The translations under genes and the position numbers were made by a program. From NCBI RefSeq assembly GCF_037042905.1, contig NC_087257.1, positions 24,387,001 to 24,451,000 of the forward strand: a stretch of DNA of 64,000 bases, written 5' to 3'. Under the pieces are notes generated by a model that saw only the letters and a list, made by a program, of their open reading frames with translations, made no database searches and had not been told where the DNA came from. Positions 28,571 through 38,453 of this stretch are shown here, piece by piece. The first letter of the stretch is position 1. The number at the start of each line of letters is the position of its first letter. Source of the stretch: Lytechinus pictus (taxonomy: Eukaryota > Echinodermata > Echinoidea > Temnopleuroida > Toxopneustidae).

Positions 28571-29797
28571 ATAAGCTGTTATTGTTAGAGTACCACCCCC
28601 CCCCCCCAAAGGAAAAAAAACGGATGAAAATGTCGTGATGTGAACGTGATATAACTCAGCTCGCAATAAAAAGAAGCAGAAACACCTTAATACAGACTTC
28701 ACATTCCTATGTTCATATCAGAGGTAGATAGCATAATGTACAGAAGAATCTATATGGAGGGGAACATGGATTTGAAATGAGGAGAGAGAGAGAGAGAGAT
28801 CGGCAGAGAAAGGGGGATATGTGAAACTTGTCTGGGAAGTTGCCAATAATGGTTATTTATCCCATGGATCTTGACTTCAGAGAGAAAACGTGCGTCTATA
28901 AAATGGTTATATTCCTATGGAAGAACCACGACCTCCTACCATGAATGTATGATCGTTTGCCCCTATTGAACTAAAGATGGCGCCCCTTTCCAGCGCTATC
29001 CACAATGGTTGCTTATGATAATTACACCAATTATTTCATGTCACTTCACTCTGTGCATAATCCCGCTTTAGACATGGTAGAGATAGGCAGATGTATTACA
29101 AACCCATTAGCGTGATCAGTCCGTGTAAATAAAATTTGAATATAATTAGAAAGACGGATCAAAAATCCTTTTATCCATCTTCTTCGCTACTAGAATGATT
29201 GACAAGATTAATTTCGTTCGGAGTTCATAACTGACACTGACCAAGCAGCAAAATGAATCCATTTCGATGAGCGCTGTTTTCAACATTTGCTTCTACATCG
29301 GACACGTAGGAGTATTTGATGGAGGCACCATCAGAGTTTTAAAAAATAGAGAGAGACACTTCAGGGTTCCATTCCATTTGCATTAATCGCACGAAATAAA
29401 TTCCCAATTCATCGCTTTTGCAAAGTAAGTATTCTGTTTTCCCCTTTTCTAGATATTTGCTCATGTCCGTTTTCTTTGATTAATAACTTAAATTTATGTC
29501 TGTAAAGGAAAAAACTTAAACATAGAAAACGTTTTTTTCAGATAAATATGTATTGAAAGATATTTTGAAAATTAGCAGAACAGGTTGAAGATGTGAATAT
29601 TCTTCTGCTGTTTAGAAGAAGGTAGTCATGGTAGCATAGATAATTTTCGGTAAGGCCCATTTTCTAAGGAAAAAGTAAGCCTACATGATGGTGTGCAGTC
29701 AAATATTGAATGCCTTCACAATCATGAATTTTGTTGAGATATAGCGATTAAACCTTTTGTGGCCCCGACCGTCTTTTTTTTTTTGGGGGGGGGTGGT
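28570..29797 (+). promoter_or_regulatory. Upstream module of receptor copy 1, with putative non-coding exon
   Basis: This block is repeated before every receptor copy: forward at 45,940-46,440, about 51,120-52,117 and about 54,610-55,647, and inverted at 33,591-34,581 and 41,237-42,211. A conserved site reads caaa|gtaagt at 29,425, with counterparts at 46,061, 51,753 and 55,265. It fits the donor of a 5' untranslated exon that would splice to the ttaag acceptor immediately before each start codon (here 30,421). That the block contains the promoter is inference from its conservation and position; no TATA box is claimed. Confidence 0.5.
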
Positions 29798-30320
29798 GCG
29801 TTGTGGCTTAGTGGATTAGTCTGCGGACTTTGAAACAGAGGGCCGTGGGTTCGAATCCCAGCCATGAAGGGATCTTCAGCAAGAAATTGACAGAAATGGG
29901 AACCTGCACTGTAAAAACTGTGTGAAAACTGACAACAGTTGGTGTTAATAGAGGACCACACCCTGGGGTGTTAAAATTACACCCTAGAGATTGAACATAA
30001 CACCAAAGAGTGTAAATTAATGTAACAACCAAAGGTGTTGTAATAACACCTACATGTGTTAAACTAACACTGTCAATTTAACACCGGTGTAAAATAGCTG
30101 GTGTGGTCCTCTATGTACACCTGTTAACACCACAGTTTTTGCTGTGTGCTAGGATTAATTCCTTGAATACACTTAGAGCCGATGATAACTGGATACAGTG
30201 GAAACTCGAGCTAAAGCCGATGTAGTAATATTTGCGTTTTGCACCCTCTTGCGAAAAGCGCTTTATTAATCCAGCTATTATTATCATTATTATTTTGCTG
30301 TTGGTGATTTCTGACAAATG
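29798..30320 (+). mobile_element. SINE upstream of receptor copy 1, interrupted by a MITE
   Basis: The tRNA-like head (A box tggcttagtgg, B box ggttcgaatcc) occupies 29,798-29,906. The body (ggattaattccttgaataca ... gcgaaaagcgctttat) resumes at about 30,147. The 240 bp between are a separate MITE. The uninterrupted version of the same SINE is at 46,443-46,740, and heads or bodies are present in all receptor units, so this SINE was there before the units duplicated. Confidence 0.75.
29907..30146. mobile_element. MITE nested in the copy-1 SINE
   Basis: The left end cactgtaaaaactgtg is inverted at the right (cacagtttttgctgtg). Inside, ggtgttaatagaggaccaca is inverted as tgtggtcctctatgtacacc. 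Multiple TAACACC-type motifs run through it. It is absent from the other unit copies, so it inserted after they separated. Confidence 0.75.
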
Positions 30321-30422
30321 AATGATAGTTTCGAACTTGAAGGAAGTTACTGTATTTTTTTAAAGGAAAGCTGTGTCTGAATTAACCTCAAATATTTTTT
30401 TCGCCGATTTAAACCTTTAAGA

Positions 30423-31858
30423 ATGGCTGATCTATTGAGAACAAACATCTATCTTGCTGCTATGCTCGTTTTCTCGTCTTTGGGCATCTTGATCAACCTA
30501 GCCACCGTGTGTGCCATCTTACTGAACAAGGCGTTAAGGAAGGAACAGCATATCTTCACTTTCAACATGGCTCTCGCAGATTGCATCTCAGCTGTTTCAA
30601 TGTTCATCTTCAACTTGTATAAGATTCCCGAGGTGAGATGTAGACTTGTTTATTAGCAGGCCTATGATAAGTGAATGTGTGTGTGTGAGGGTGTGTGTGT
30701 GTGTGTGTGTGGGTGGGTATGGGTGAGGGTGGGTGTGTTCAAATAAAGTTGCAAGTGTGTGTGCGTGTGTGTTTGTATATATGGGAAGGTGTTTGAGCGT
30801 GTCAATCAGTTGTTATGTGGGGAGGGGTGGAATAGAGTTGTGAGGAGGTGTGAGGCAGAGTGTGGATGTGGACGATATTGAGAATGATATCACCATTGAT
30901 AATGGTTAATGATAAAATAACAATCCTAAAATTAAAATACAGTAAAAGGTGTTTAAAGAACCTCTTTACAGTATAATGACCATGCACCTTTCTACAGTTT
31001 CCGGTTTCCCTTGGATTGCCTTACAGGTCTGACTGTAGTATAGGCCTCGATTGTTAATGGTATTCTTATACATGTTTTATCATCCTAATGCAGGATTTAT
31101 TTGAAATAGGAGAGGACTCATGGATTGAAAGTTTTGGTGCGACTGGTTTGGTCATATCGATACTAAGTACACTCGCTATTGCCTTCGAGCGTCTCATCAT
31201 CCTTCGCATTGACGCTCTCGGAAGCCGTCGCATCGTCACTGCCAGGCGATCCATAGCTGTCTGTGTGGTCGCTTGGATAGCTGTGCCAGCAATGCATTTT
31301 CTTCTTGGATTCAACAGTCCCATATCAGAGGCACTTCAACACATTGTATCTCCGTGTATCATATTGTCATCTCTCTTCATCACGGCGATATGTTACATCC
31401 TCATCTACAAAAACATCACCATGATCTCTGAGAACGTCGGACTCAACGACGCAGCGCTCCAGCGACGCGCAAAAAACAGCAAAAAAGTACTCGTGACCTT
31501 TGCCCTTGTGGTCGCAAGCACGAGCGCGTGCTGGATCATCATGTGCTGCATTGCTTTTGTTGAATACATCTTCTACGTGTATCAGCATCAAGATCATCGA
31601 GAAACTCTTTGGTTCTTGGTCCTATTCGAGATTGCCAACGTGTTAATAATCATAAACGCCATACTGAACCCGGTCATAATCTGGTTGCGTCTGACTGATT
31701 TCAGAGCACAGCTACGCGCTTGCTTTGAGAGACTAGGATGTCGAAAGACGCATGAATCCCAGAACTCGTCCCATGTTACACTGAATTTGGCAACCACCAC
31801 TACGAATCGATCAGTCTCTACCACCAACACCGTCATGCACGACATCAGGGTGAATTGA
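30423..31858 (+). CDS. Class-A-like GPCR, copy 1
   Basis: Exon 1 is 30,423-30,632 (ends PE before gtgag) and exon 2 is 31,094-31,858 after the acceptor aatgcag; both joins are phase 0. The product is 324 residues. Exon 1 encodes an extracellular N-terminus of only about 9 residues plus TM1 (Asn25, position 1.50) and TM2 (LAD, Asp53, 2.50). Exon 2 encodes TM3-TM7. The DRY box is ERL (residues 102-104), TM4 keeps its Trp and Pro, and TM5 has a Pro-Cys kink. The third intracellular loop carries LQRRAKNSKK. TM6 has CWII instead of CWxP, and TM7 has NPVIIW instead of NPxxY. A 45-residue tail with two Cys near the membrane follows. Ligand and G protein are unknown. It resembles the lineage-specific rhodopsin-type receptor expansions known in echinoderms (inference). 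The start lies in aagaATGG, which is shared by most copies. Confidence 0.85.
30680..30775 (+). repeat. TG microsatellite with a G-quadruplex motif in the receptor intron
   Basis: (TG)n lies about 50 bp after the copy-1 donor. At 30,711-30,733 four or more GGG runs are separated by 1-3 nt on the transcribed-sense strand. Orthologous introns of the other copies also hold TG repeats at this place but differ in length and G-run content. Confidence 0.8.
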
Positions 31859-33493
31859 CTGCTGGACAAAATGATGAGCCTAACCTTACTTTGCATCTAA
31901 ACCTGAATAGCCCTTCACACACTCTCGACTTTTTTTTGCTTCGGCCTCGTAGAGCCAGACGTAGTCGGAAATTTATTTTATTTCTTCATTTCTTCCATAA
32001 ATAATTGAAAACAGGATTTCAAATTTGGTCAACAATATAAGCATATTATCAAAATAATAAACATAATATAACTTCTAATTTAGACCATCCCATGTCATTA
32101 GCCAAATAAATGTAATTGAGTTGTTTGCGTGAGCGAAATAAAATAATAAGAAAAATTGTTTATTCGAATAGCCCCCTTAACCCCCCCCCCCCCCTCCCCG
32201 CCGGCCGGCCGGACGGTGATATCACTCTGATACACGATTGCTTAGTTCGCATTCAAAACAAACATAAACACCTTAAATAAATCATACTACACATGTCCTA
32301 TATCCACATCAGAGATAGATAGCACATGTACAGGAGAGTGTAAAATATAGAGATATGGTGTAAAATAATACAGCCTAGATGTGTGCAAGGGTGTTGGGAG
32401 CAAAAGCAGTAAGGGGAACTAAAATGAGATATGTAGATAGTTGTATGGAGGGTGGGATGGAGATGGGAAAAAGTGGAAAGGGAGGGAGAGGGCTAAGACA
32501 AAGTGAGTTTATTGAGAAACAAAAAAATACTACATATGATACATGCTTATACTAGAAAGGTAAACGCCTACCTATAATTCTTTTTAATGTGGAATATCGA
32601 GGCTGAATGACAAGATGATACTTTTACTCATGTGATAATATACTTTTTTATTCGTTAATTTTAAGCTATTATTGGGCAACAAAGGGACTTTCATGTTTAC
32701 AGTAACTGATCATTAATTTTATACATCAGATAGCCTTCTGTGGTCTCGTAGGCTTAAATGATGATGCCTTCGTTACCTCAATCACAAAACTTCGAACTTT
32801 CTTTTTTTTTAATTGGTCGTTTTAGTGGAATCTAATTAAACAATCATAACATATTTACAATATTACTGCAGGAATTTATTAAGAATTTATTTATCATCAA
32901 GCCACATCTCGTAGAGTATATTATTATCATGCCATCTCTTGTAAGGGTTTTTGTTTGTGTGTTGTGGGGGGGGGGGGGGTCTTTGTCCTCCAAAGTGGTC
33001 AGAGTCATAGTGGGGGTCTCTCGCAAACTCTTCTGCTGTAACCTTTTGATAAGGCAATAATTTATGTTGTGAAGTTTGTATAAATTATGGTGGCTATTTT
33101 GGGGAAATTGAGAATGTTAAGTTAAGAGTTGTGTCTCCTTTTTCTCTCAGCAACATCTCCAATGTTATGAAAACATTATTAAAATAAAGGTCACGAACGT
33201 GTTAAAATTTTAGTTATATAAAAGATTACACTGAATCACATCCATTAATTGTTTTGTATTTCATTGCATGACTTTGTACTCTCATAAATTTGACTATCAG
33301 ATCAGATTTGATGAGTATATCCACAGTAAGATAAAGAAATATTTAACATATGCCATGAACAATCAAATTTAGCCATGTTTTACATTATTGATGAAAAGAA
33401 TAAGAAATTAGATATAAAAGATTGTATTGTTCATCATTCGCTCTTGGAAGGTAAGTATTTTGTTTCCTCATTGTCTACATTAAATATATTTGT
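31859..33493. repeat. Unit-1 downstream block (3' flank and spacer)
   Basis: Near-identical to 43,929-45,565, with only scattered differences. Its second half (about 32,870-33,493) also matches 40,514-41,139. It includes a C run followed by ccggccggccgg (about 32,180-32,212), a G run at about 32,965, and a forward fragment of the 5' module with donor aag|gtaagt at 33,451. No exon was seen. Confidence 0.8.
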
Positions 33494-34581
33494 TCAATTT
33501 CATGCTGAAGGACATCACGCCATGACTGGGATTCGAACCCACGACCCTCTGTTTTAAAGTCAAGAGACTAATCCACTGAGCCACAACGCTCCACTAAACA
33601 AAACAAAACACAAAAAAGGTAGGAGCCACAAGAGGACTAATCACTATTCCGCTATATCTGAACAAAAATGCATGACTAAAAAGGCATGCAATCTTTGACT
33701 GTACATCATGTAGGCTTACTTCTTTTTTGGAAAATGAGCCTTACTGAAAATGACCAATACTACCCATGTCAAACTCCATCTAAGCTGCGGAAGAATATTA
33801 ATTTACATAATATTTCACCGATTCGATTAATTTTCTAAATATCTTTCCACACATATTTTTTTTAGAATGGGGCTGAAAAACACGTTTTCCATGTTTATTT
33901 ATTTTCCCTTTATAGACTTAAACATAAAATTTATCAAATGAACGGCCAGAACGGGACATGAACAAATATATATAGACAATGAGGAAACGGAATACTTACC
34001 TTACAAGAGCGATGAATTGGGAATTTAATCCGTGCGAGAATATTTCAATAGATATCAAAATGAGAATGTAACAGAACTCTAAAAGTCTCTTTTTTAACAT
34101 CAATCGTGTTTCCATCAGACTCCCATTTTTTCCAGTGTAAAATCAAAGGTTGGCATGACAACGAACATCTGATGCACATTGGATTAACTTGCTGCTTGGT
34201 CATGTTGGTCGGTGTCAGTTATGTACTCGGAACGAAATTTAAAAAAATGTCAATCACACTTGTAACAAAGAATTAAGGATAAAAGGACTTTTGATTTGTC
34301 TTTCTAATTATATTCAAATTTCACTTACATGGATCGATCATATTGATGGGTTAACAATACAATCTCTAACATGTCTCAAGCGATATTATCCACGCAAGGA
34401 GGTGACATGAAATGATATTTGTATAATGATTATAGACCTAATTGTGGAAAGCAAGACGGGATATGCGCCATATTTATATGGACATATCCCCATCGAGAGA
34501 AGACCGCGGTCTCGTCGTGAGGATATAAGAATTTTGTAGATGCATTTTCACTCTAAAATAAATATAAATAAATTATTATTT
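33494..34581 (-). repeat. Inverted copy of SINE head plus 5' module, before receptor copy 2
   Basis: Read on the minus strand, this matches 28,860-29,900. The SINE B box (ggattcgaaccc) and A box lie at about 33,529-33,585. The module follows, with its exon donor (minus-strand gtaagt) at about 33,994-34,000. At the right edge the sequence returns to plus orientation inside the SINE body (acactgtgcc at 34,582). One breakpoint therefore lies within the SINE, between its tRNA head and its body. Confidence 0.8.
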
Positions 34582-34760
34582 ACACTGTGCCACACGACCC
34601 AAGTAATGTAATGGGTACTCGGTATGATTAATTCCTTGAATGCACTGAGCACCTTTGATAAAGTAGTCTCTCGAGCTGAAGATGGGGTTGCGCTTTGTAT
34701 CTTGTGGCAAAAAGCACTTGTTCTATCCAGCTATATTATATCATAATTATTTTGCTGTTG
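34582..34760 (+). mobile_element. SINE body separated from its head, before receptor copy 2
   Basis: The body motifs gggtactcggta, ttccttgaatgcactgagca and cagctatattatatcataat follow the order of the complete SINE at 46,443-46,740. The head is missing here and sits about 1 kb upstream in reverse (33,494-33,590). Confidence 0.7.
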
Positions 34761-34869
34761 GCGATTACTGACAAATGAATGATAGTTTCGACCGTGAAGG
34801 AAGTTAGGGTAATTAAAACAAAAGTTCGAATTAACTTTAGATATATTTAGCTGATTTTAACCTTTAAGA

Positions 34870-36118
34870 ATGGCAGATCCATTGAGAACATACATCTATC
34901 ATGCTGCTATGCTCGTGTTCTCATCTTTGGGCACCTTGAGCAACCTAACCACCGTGTGTGCCATCTTACTGAACAAGGCGTTAAGGAAGGAACAGCATAT
35001 CTTCACTTTCAACATGGCTCTCGCAGATTGCATCTCAGCTGTTTCAATGTTCATCTTGAACTTGTATGAGATTCCCGAGGTGAGATATAGACTTGTTTAT
35101 TAGCAGGCCTATGATAAGTGAATGTGTGTGTGTGAGGGTGTGGGTGTGTGTGTGTGGATGGGTGAGGATGGGTGTGTTCAAATAAAGTTGCAAGTGTGTG
35201 TGCGTGTGTGTTTGTATATATGGGAAGGTGTTTGGGCGTGTCAATCAGTTGTTATGTGGGGAGGGGTGGAATATAGTTGTGAGGAGGTGTGAGGCAAAGT
35301 GTGGATGTGGAAGATATTGATAATTATATCACCATTGATAATCGTTAATGATAAAATAACAATCCTATAATTAAAATACAGTAAAAGCTGTTTAAAGAAC
35401 CTCTACAGTATAATGACCATGCACCTTTCTACAGTTTTCCGCTTTCGAGCGTCTCATCATCCTCCGCATTGACGCTCTCGGAAGCCGTCGCATCGTCACT
35501 GCCAGGCGATCCATAGCTGTCTGTGTGGTCGCTTGGATAGCTGTGCCAGCAATGTATTTTCTTCTTGGATTCAACAGTCCCATATCAGAGGCACTTCAAC
35601 ACATTGTATCTCCGTGTATCATATTGTCATCTCTCTTCATCACGGCGATGTGTTACATCCTCATCTACAAAAACATCACCATGATCTCTGAGAACGTCGG
35701 ACTCAACGACGCAGCGCTCCAGCGACGCGCAAAAAACAGCAAGAAAGTACTCGTGACCTTTGCCCTTGTGGTCGCAAGCACGAGCGCGTGCTGGATCATC
35801 ATGTGCTGCATTGCTTTTGTAGAATACATCTCCTACGTGTATCAGCATCAAGATCATCGAGAAACTCTTTGGTTCTTGGTCCTATTCGAGATTGCCAACG
35901 TGTTAATAATCATAAACGCCATACTGAACCCGGTCATAATCTGGTTGCGTCTGACTGATTTCAGAGCACAGCTGCGCGCTTGTTTTGAGAGACTAGGATG
36001 TCGAAAGACGCATGAATCCCAGAACTCGTCCCATGTTACACTGAATTTGGCAACCACCACAACGAATCGATCAGTCTCTACCACCAACATCGTCATGCAC
36101 GACATCAGGGTGAATTGA
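34870..36118 (+). pseudogene. GPCR copy 2, TM3-deleted, probably a pseudogene
   Basis: Exon 1 (34,870-35,079) is intact and encodes TM1-TM2. Compared with copy 1, the end of the intron, its acceptor and the first 27 codons of exon 2 (extracellular loop 1 and nearly all of TM3) are missing, by a deletion between ctacagttt and the codons for AFERL. From 35,443 to the stop at 36,118 the frame is open and almost identical to copy 1 through TM4-TM7. A site ctttctacag ending at 35,434 could act as a substitute acceptor. It would join phase 0 and keep the frame, giving about 297 residues. A receptor without TM3 is not expected to signal normally. The 3' flank has also lost about 0.9 kb, and an LTR element sits 92 bp behind the stop codon. 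Confidence 0.8.
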
Positions 36119-36210
36119 CTGCTGGACAAAACTTCGAACTTTCTTTTTTTTAATTGGTCGTTTTAGTGGAATCAAATTCAACAATCATAACATATTTACA
36201 ATATTACTGC

Positions 36211-36318
36211 GCCAATATATGTTATTTTATAGTCGGCTATGTTCAGCCTTGGTTCCAATAAATGATAGAATGACTTTACGCAAACTTATCTGATGTGTTA
36301 AATTCTTCTACTTTGGCG
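36211..36318 (+). repeat. 5' LTR, 108 bp
   Basis: Identical to the 3' LTR except near position 10 (tatatg versus tataag). It is directly followed by the primer-binding site. Confidence 0.9.
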
Positions 36319-36503
36319 TGGTGGCAGCGTTGGATCGTTACCCAGTCAGTTAAAGTAAGAATTATAGGCCATATCTAGCTACCACATCGACAATCAGATA
36401 CAGTGGTTGTAGTGATATTTGCGATTGTCTGGCTGTTCATCGCTTACGATCAAGTGCTTCAGTACACGGTAAGCACTTTGGATAGCCCCACGTATACATA
36501 ATT

Positions 36504-38453
36504 ATGATGGCGCAGTCCGCGGAAGCGCCCGCAAATAGGCGTTTAATGAAGGACGAGACATATGAATCCTTCGTTGGATGGAGGCAGTCCCTGCTCCATT
36601 TACTTCAGACCTATTCTGAATTTACACCTTTTTTTGTTCGTGACTTTTCATGGCATAGGAAGTCAAAGTTGAAGCCTTTTCGAGGTTTTCATGATGATCA
36701 TGTTGACTTTCCAAATCGGAAATCTGCTGCGCAAAAAGCAATATTGTTAGAATGTATGCTTGGCCAGATCTCGATTTATTATCCTGTCATTTCGCGAGGC
36801 CAAATCATCAATTCGTCAACATCTTTTGCTCAAATTTGGTCTATGATATGCATTCATTTTGGGTTCAGTGATGATGGTTGTGTTGATGAGATCGACAATG
36901 ATTGTGAATATGAGACAGACGCAGATATGTCAGCTAATAGAGAAAATGAATGTGACCCAGATGTATGTGTGCTAGTTACAGGTGAATCAGGAAATGAGTT
37001 CATAATATACAATGAGAATGTGCAGTATGACTATGAGACAGGCGTGTGCGAGCGCAGAGTTAGTCAACTTGCTGAAGAGAGTTGCGCAGGCCTTTGTGAT
37101 TTTCTGATTGAATCTGATCAAGTTGATGAAGACCTTCTTGGAAACTGCAATGTGACATTTGTCAGTGTGTCCAGTAATGGCATAGCACATATTCCAGGCA
37201 TTGATGTTGTTGATTGCTCATCGAAGTCAGATGAGATATTTGACATTCCAGAGTATCTCCATGGTTGTGGATTCCCGGCTGGACCAATGAGTATCACCCA
37301 TTCCGAGCCTAGATTGACGAGTGCTGACTCGTCAGCGAATGATATTGTTGATCGTGTTGACCTTCTCACCAATCCGGGTTGTGGCTCATCAGAGATAGAT
37401 GAGGATGAAAATGACTGCAACGATGAGTTGCACTGTGAATCTTGTAGTAAGGATGACTTGCAGACCCATCGTGCCTGTCGCGTCGGCATCAAATGCGCAC
37501 GTGTATCCACAAACGTTAATCTCGAGCAAGCATCTAGCATTGATTTAAGATATGCTCATGACTATCGTCTCGATGCTCATGCAGTCAGTGACACGGTACA
37601 TAGGCCTATATGTTCTCATCAAGATGGATCAGTTCCTCAGTCACATCTGTTGCAGGATATTGTTCCAGATTCTGTCGTACCTGGGTTTCATCCAGTCCTG
37701 GGTAATGAACTGCTAGTTCAAGTGACTTCATCAGTTGGCCCACCCAGAACCTTGGACTCAGTTCACACGGTAAAGACACTCGGACTACTCCCAACAGATG
37801 AAATGAAACGCCCTGCTCATGACATGCCCTTGGATATGGCCACCAGTCCTTCCCCAGTGACTCTCCTTCACGTCCCTAGAGAGGGAGCTTTAGCTCCTCC
37901 CAGTCGCCCTCCTGATGCCCGTGCAACACCGACCAGTGCTGACTTATCCTACGCCCTCTGCGATGATGGGATCGATCACTCCAGTATTCAGCTTTCGAGG
38001 ACACATCCTGTCAGCAGTAGCTGTGAAGCTTCAGTCCCTGCACCAGTCCGTGACTTTCAGTCAACTCTGGATGACGCCCCTGTCAGTTGCCCTGATGTCC
38101 ATGCGCCCCATGGTCGCCCACCGGATGAGTGCTACAGCGGTCTGGAGATCTCAGTCATCTCTTGCATCACATTGACGACCCGGAACTGTTTCTTGAGCCG
38201 TCGGCTGGATGATGTGTCATTGCTCCATCCTGACGCGTCTATGGACAGTTATTCCCACAGAAACCTTGCACCTACCTTGACATTTTGGACACCTGATGTG
38301 ATGCAACCTAACCAGATGGTGCTCCCTGTGCATCCCAACGTACCCGGTCCTGGATTAGTTCCATTTCAACAGCAGACTGTTTACCTCCCAATACCTCCCC
38401 CTGCCCCTCCGTTCCCTCACGGCCATTTCCTGTGTCCCATTCTTGCCGTGTAG
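36504..38453 (+). CDS. Gag-like N-terminus fused to a long unrecognised domain (649 aa)
   Basis: This intact ORF lies inside the LTR element. Residues about 20-130 align with the Gag of the element at 57,664: both have F..W.Q.L, a FxW...K...LRG-type stretch, SAxQKAxxLExMLGQI, YxP(I/V)ISR..II, and a final IW...HFGF / HYGF. After about residue 130 the similarity stops. The rest is acidic and Cys-rich (about 130-330, with repeated short Cys-Asp clusters), then Ser/Pro/His-rich, ending in a proline-rich stretch (PIPPPAPPFPHG). I do not recognise a domain there: no zinc knuckle of CCHC form, no protease DSG and no polymerase motif. It may be an assembly protein of a parasite of pol-bearing elements (inference). 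The first ATG pair at 36,504/36,507 is the plausible start. Confidence 0.75.
   Translation: MMAQSAEAPANRRLMKDETYESFVGWRQSLLHLLQTYSEFTPFFVRDFSWHRKSKLKPFRGFHDDHVDFPNRKSAAQKAILLECMLGQISIYYPVISRGQIINSSTSFAQIWSMICIHFGFSDDGCVDEIDNDCEYETDADMSANRENECDPDVCVLVTGESGNEFIIYNENVQYDYETGVCERRVSQLAEESCAGLCDFLIESDQVDEDLLGNCNVTFVSVSSNGIAHIPGIDVVDCSSKSDEIFDIPEYLHGCGFPAGPMSITHSEPRLTSADSSANDIVDRVDLLTNPGCGSSEIDEDENDCNDELHCESCSKDDLQTHRACRVGIKCARVSTNVNLEQASSIDLRYAHDYRLDAHAVSDTVHRPICSHQDGSVPQSHLLQDIVPDSVVPGFHPVLGNELLVQVTSSVGPPRTLDSVHTVKTLGLLPTDEMKRPAHDMPLDMATSPSPVTLLHVPREGALAPPSRPPDARATPTSADLSYALCDDGIDHSSIQLSRTHPVSSSCEASVPAPVRDFQSTLDDAPVSCPDVHAPHGRPPDECYSGLEISVISCITLTTRNCFLSRRLDDVSLLHPDASMDSYSHRNLAPTLTFWTPDVMQPNQMVLPVHPNVPGPGLVPFQQQTVYLPIPPPAPPFPHGHFLCPILAV

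Noticed and set aside
29798-29870. tRNA-like sequence before receptor copy 1 (and inverted at about 33.5, 41.2 and 45.6 kb)
   Set aside because: Head of the repeated SINE. The cloverleaf is not complete and all copies move with the units.
35044-35244. His/Thr-rich antisense ORF
   Set aside because: Antisense of the TG microsatellite in the receptor intron.
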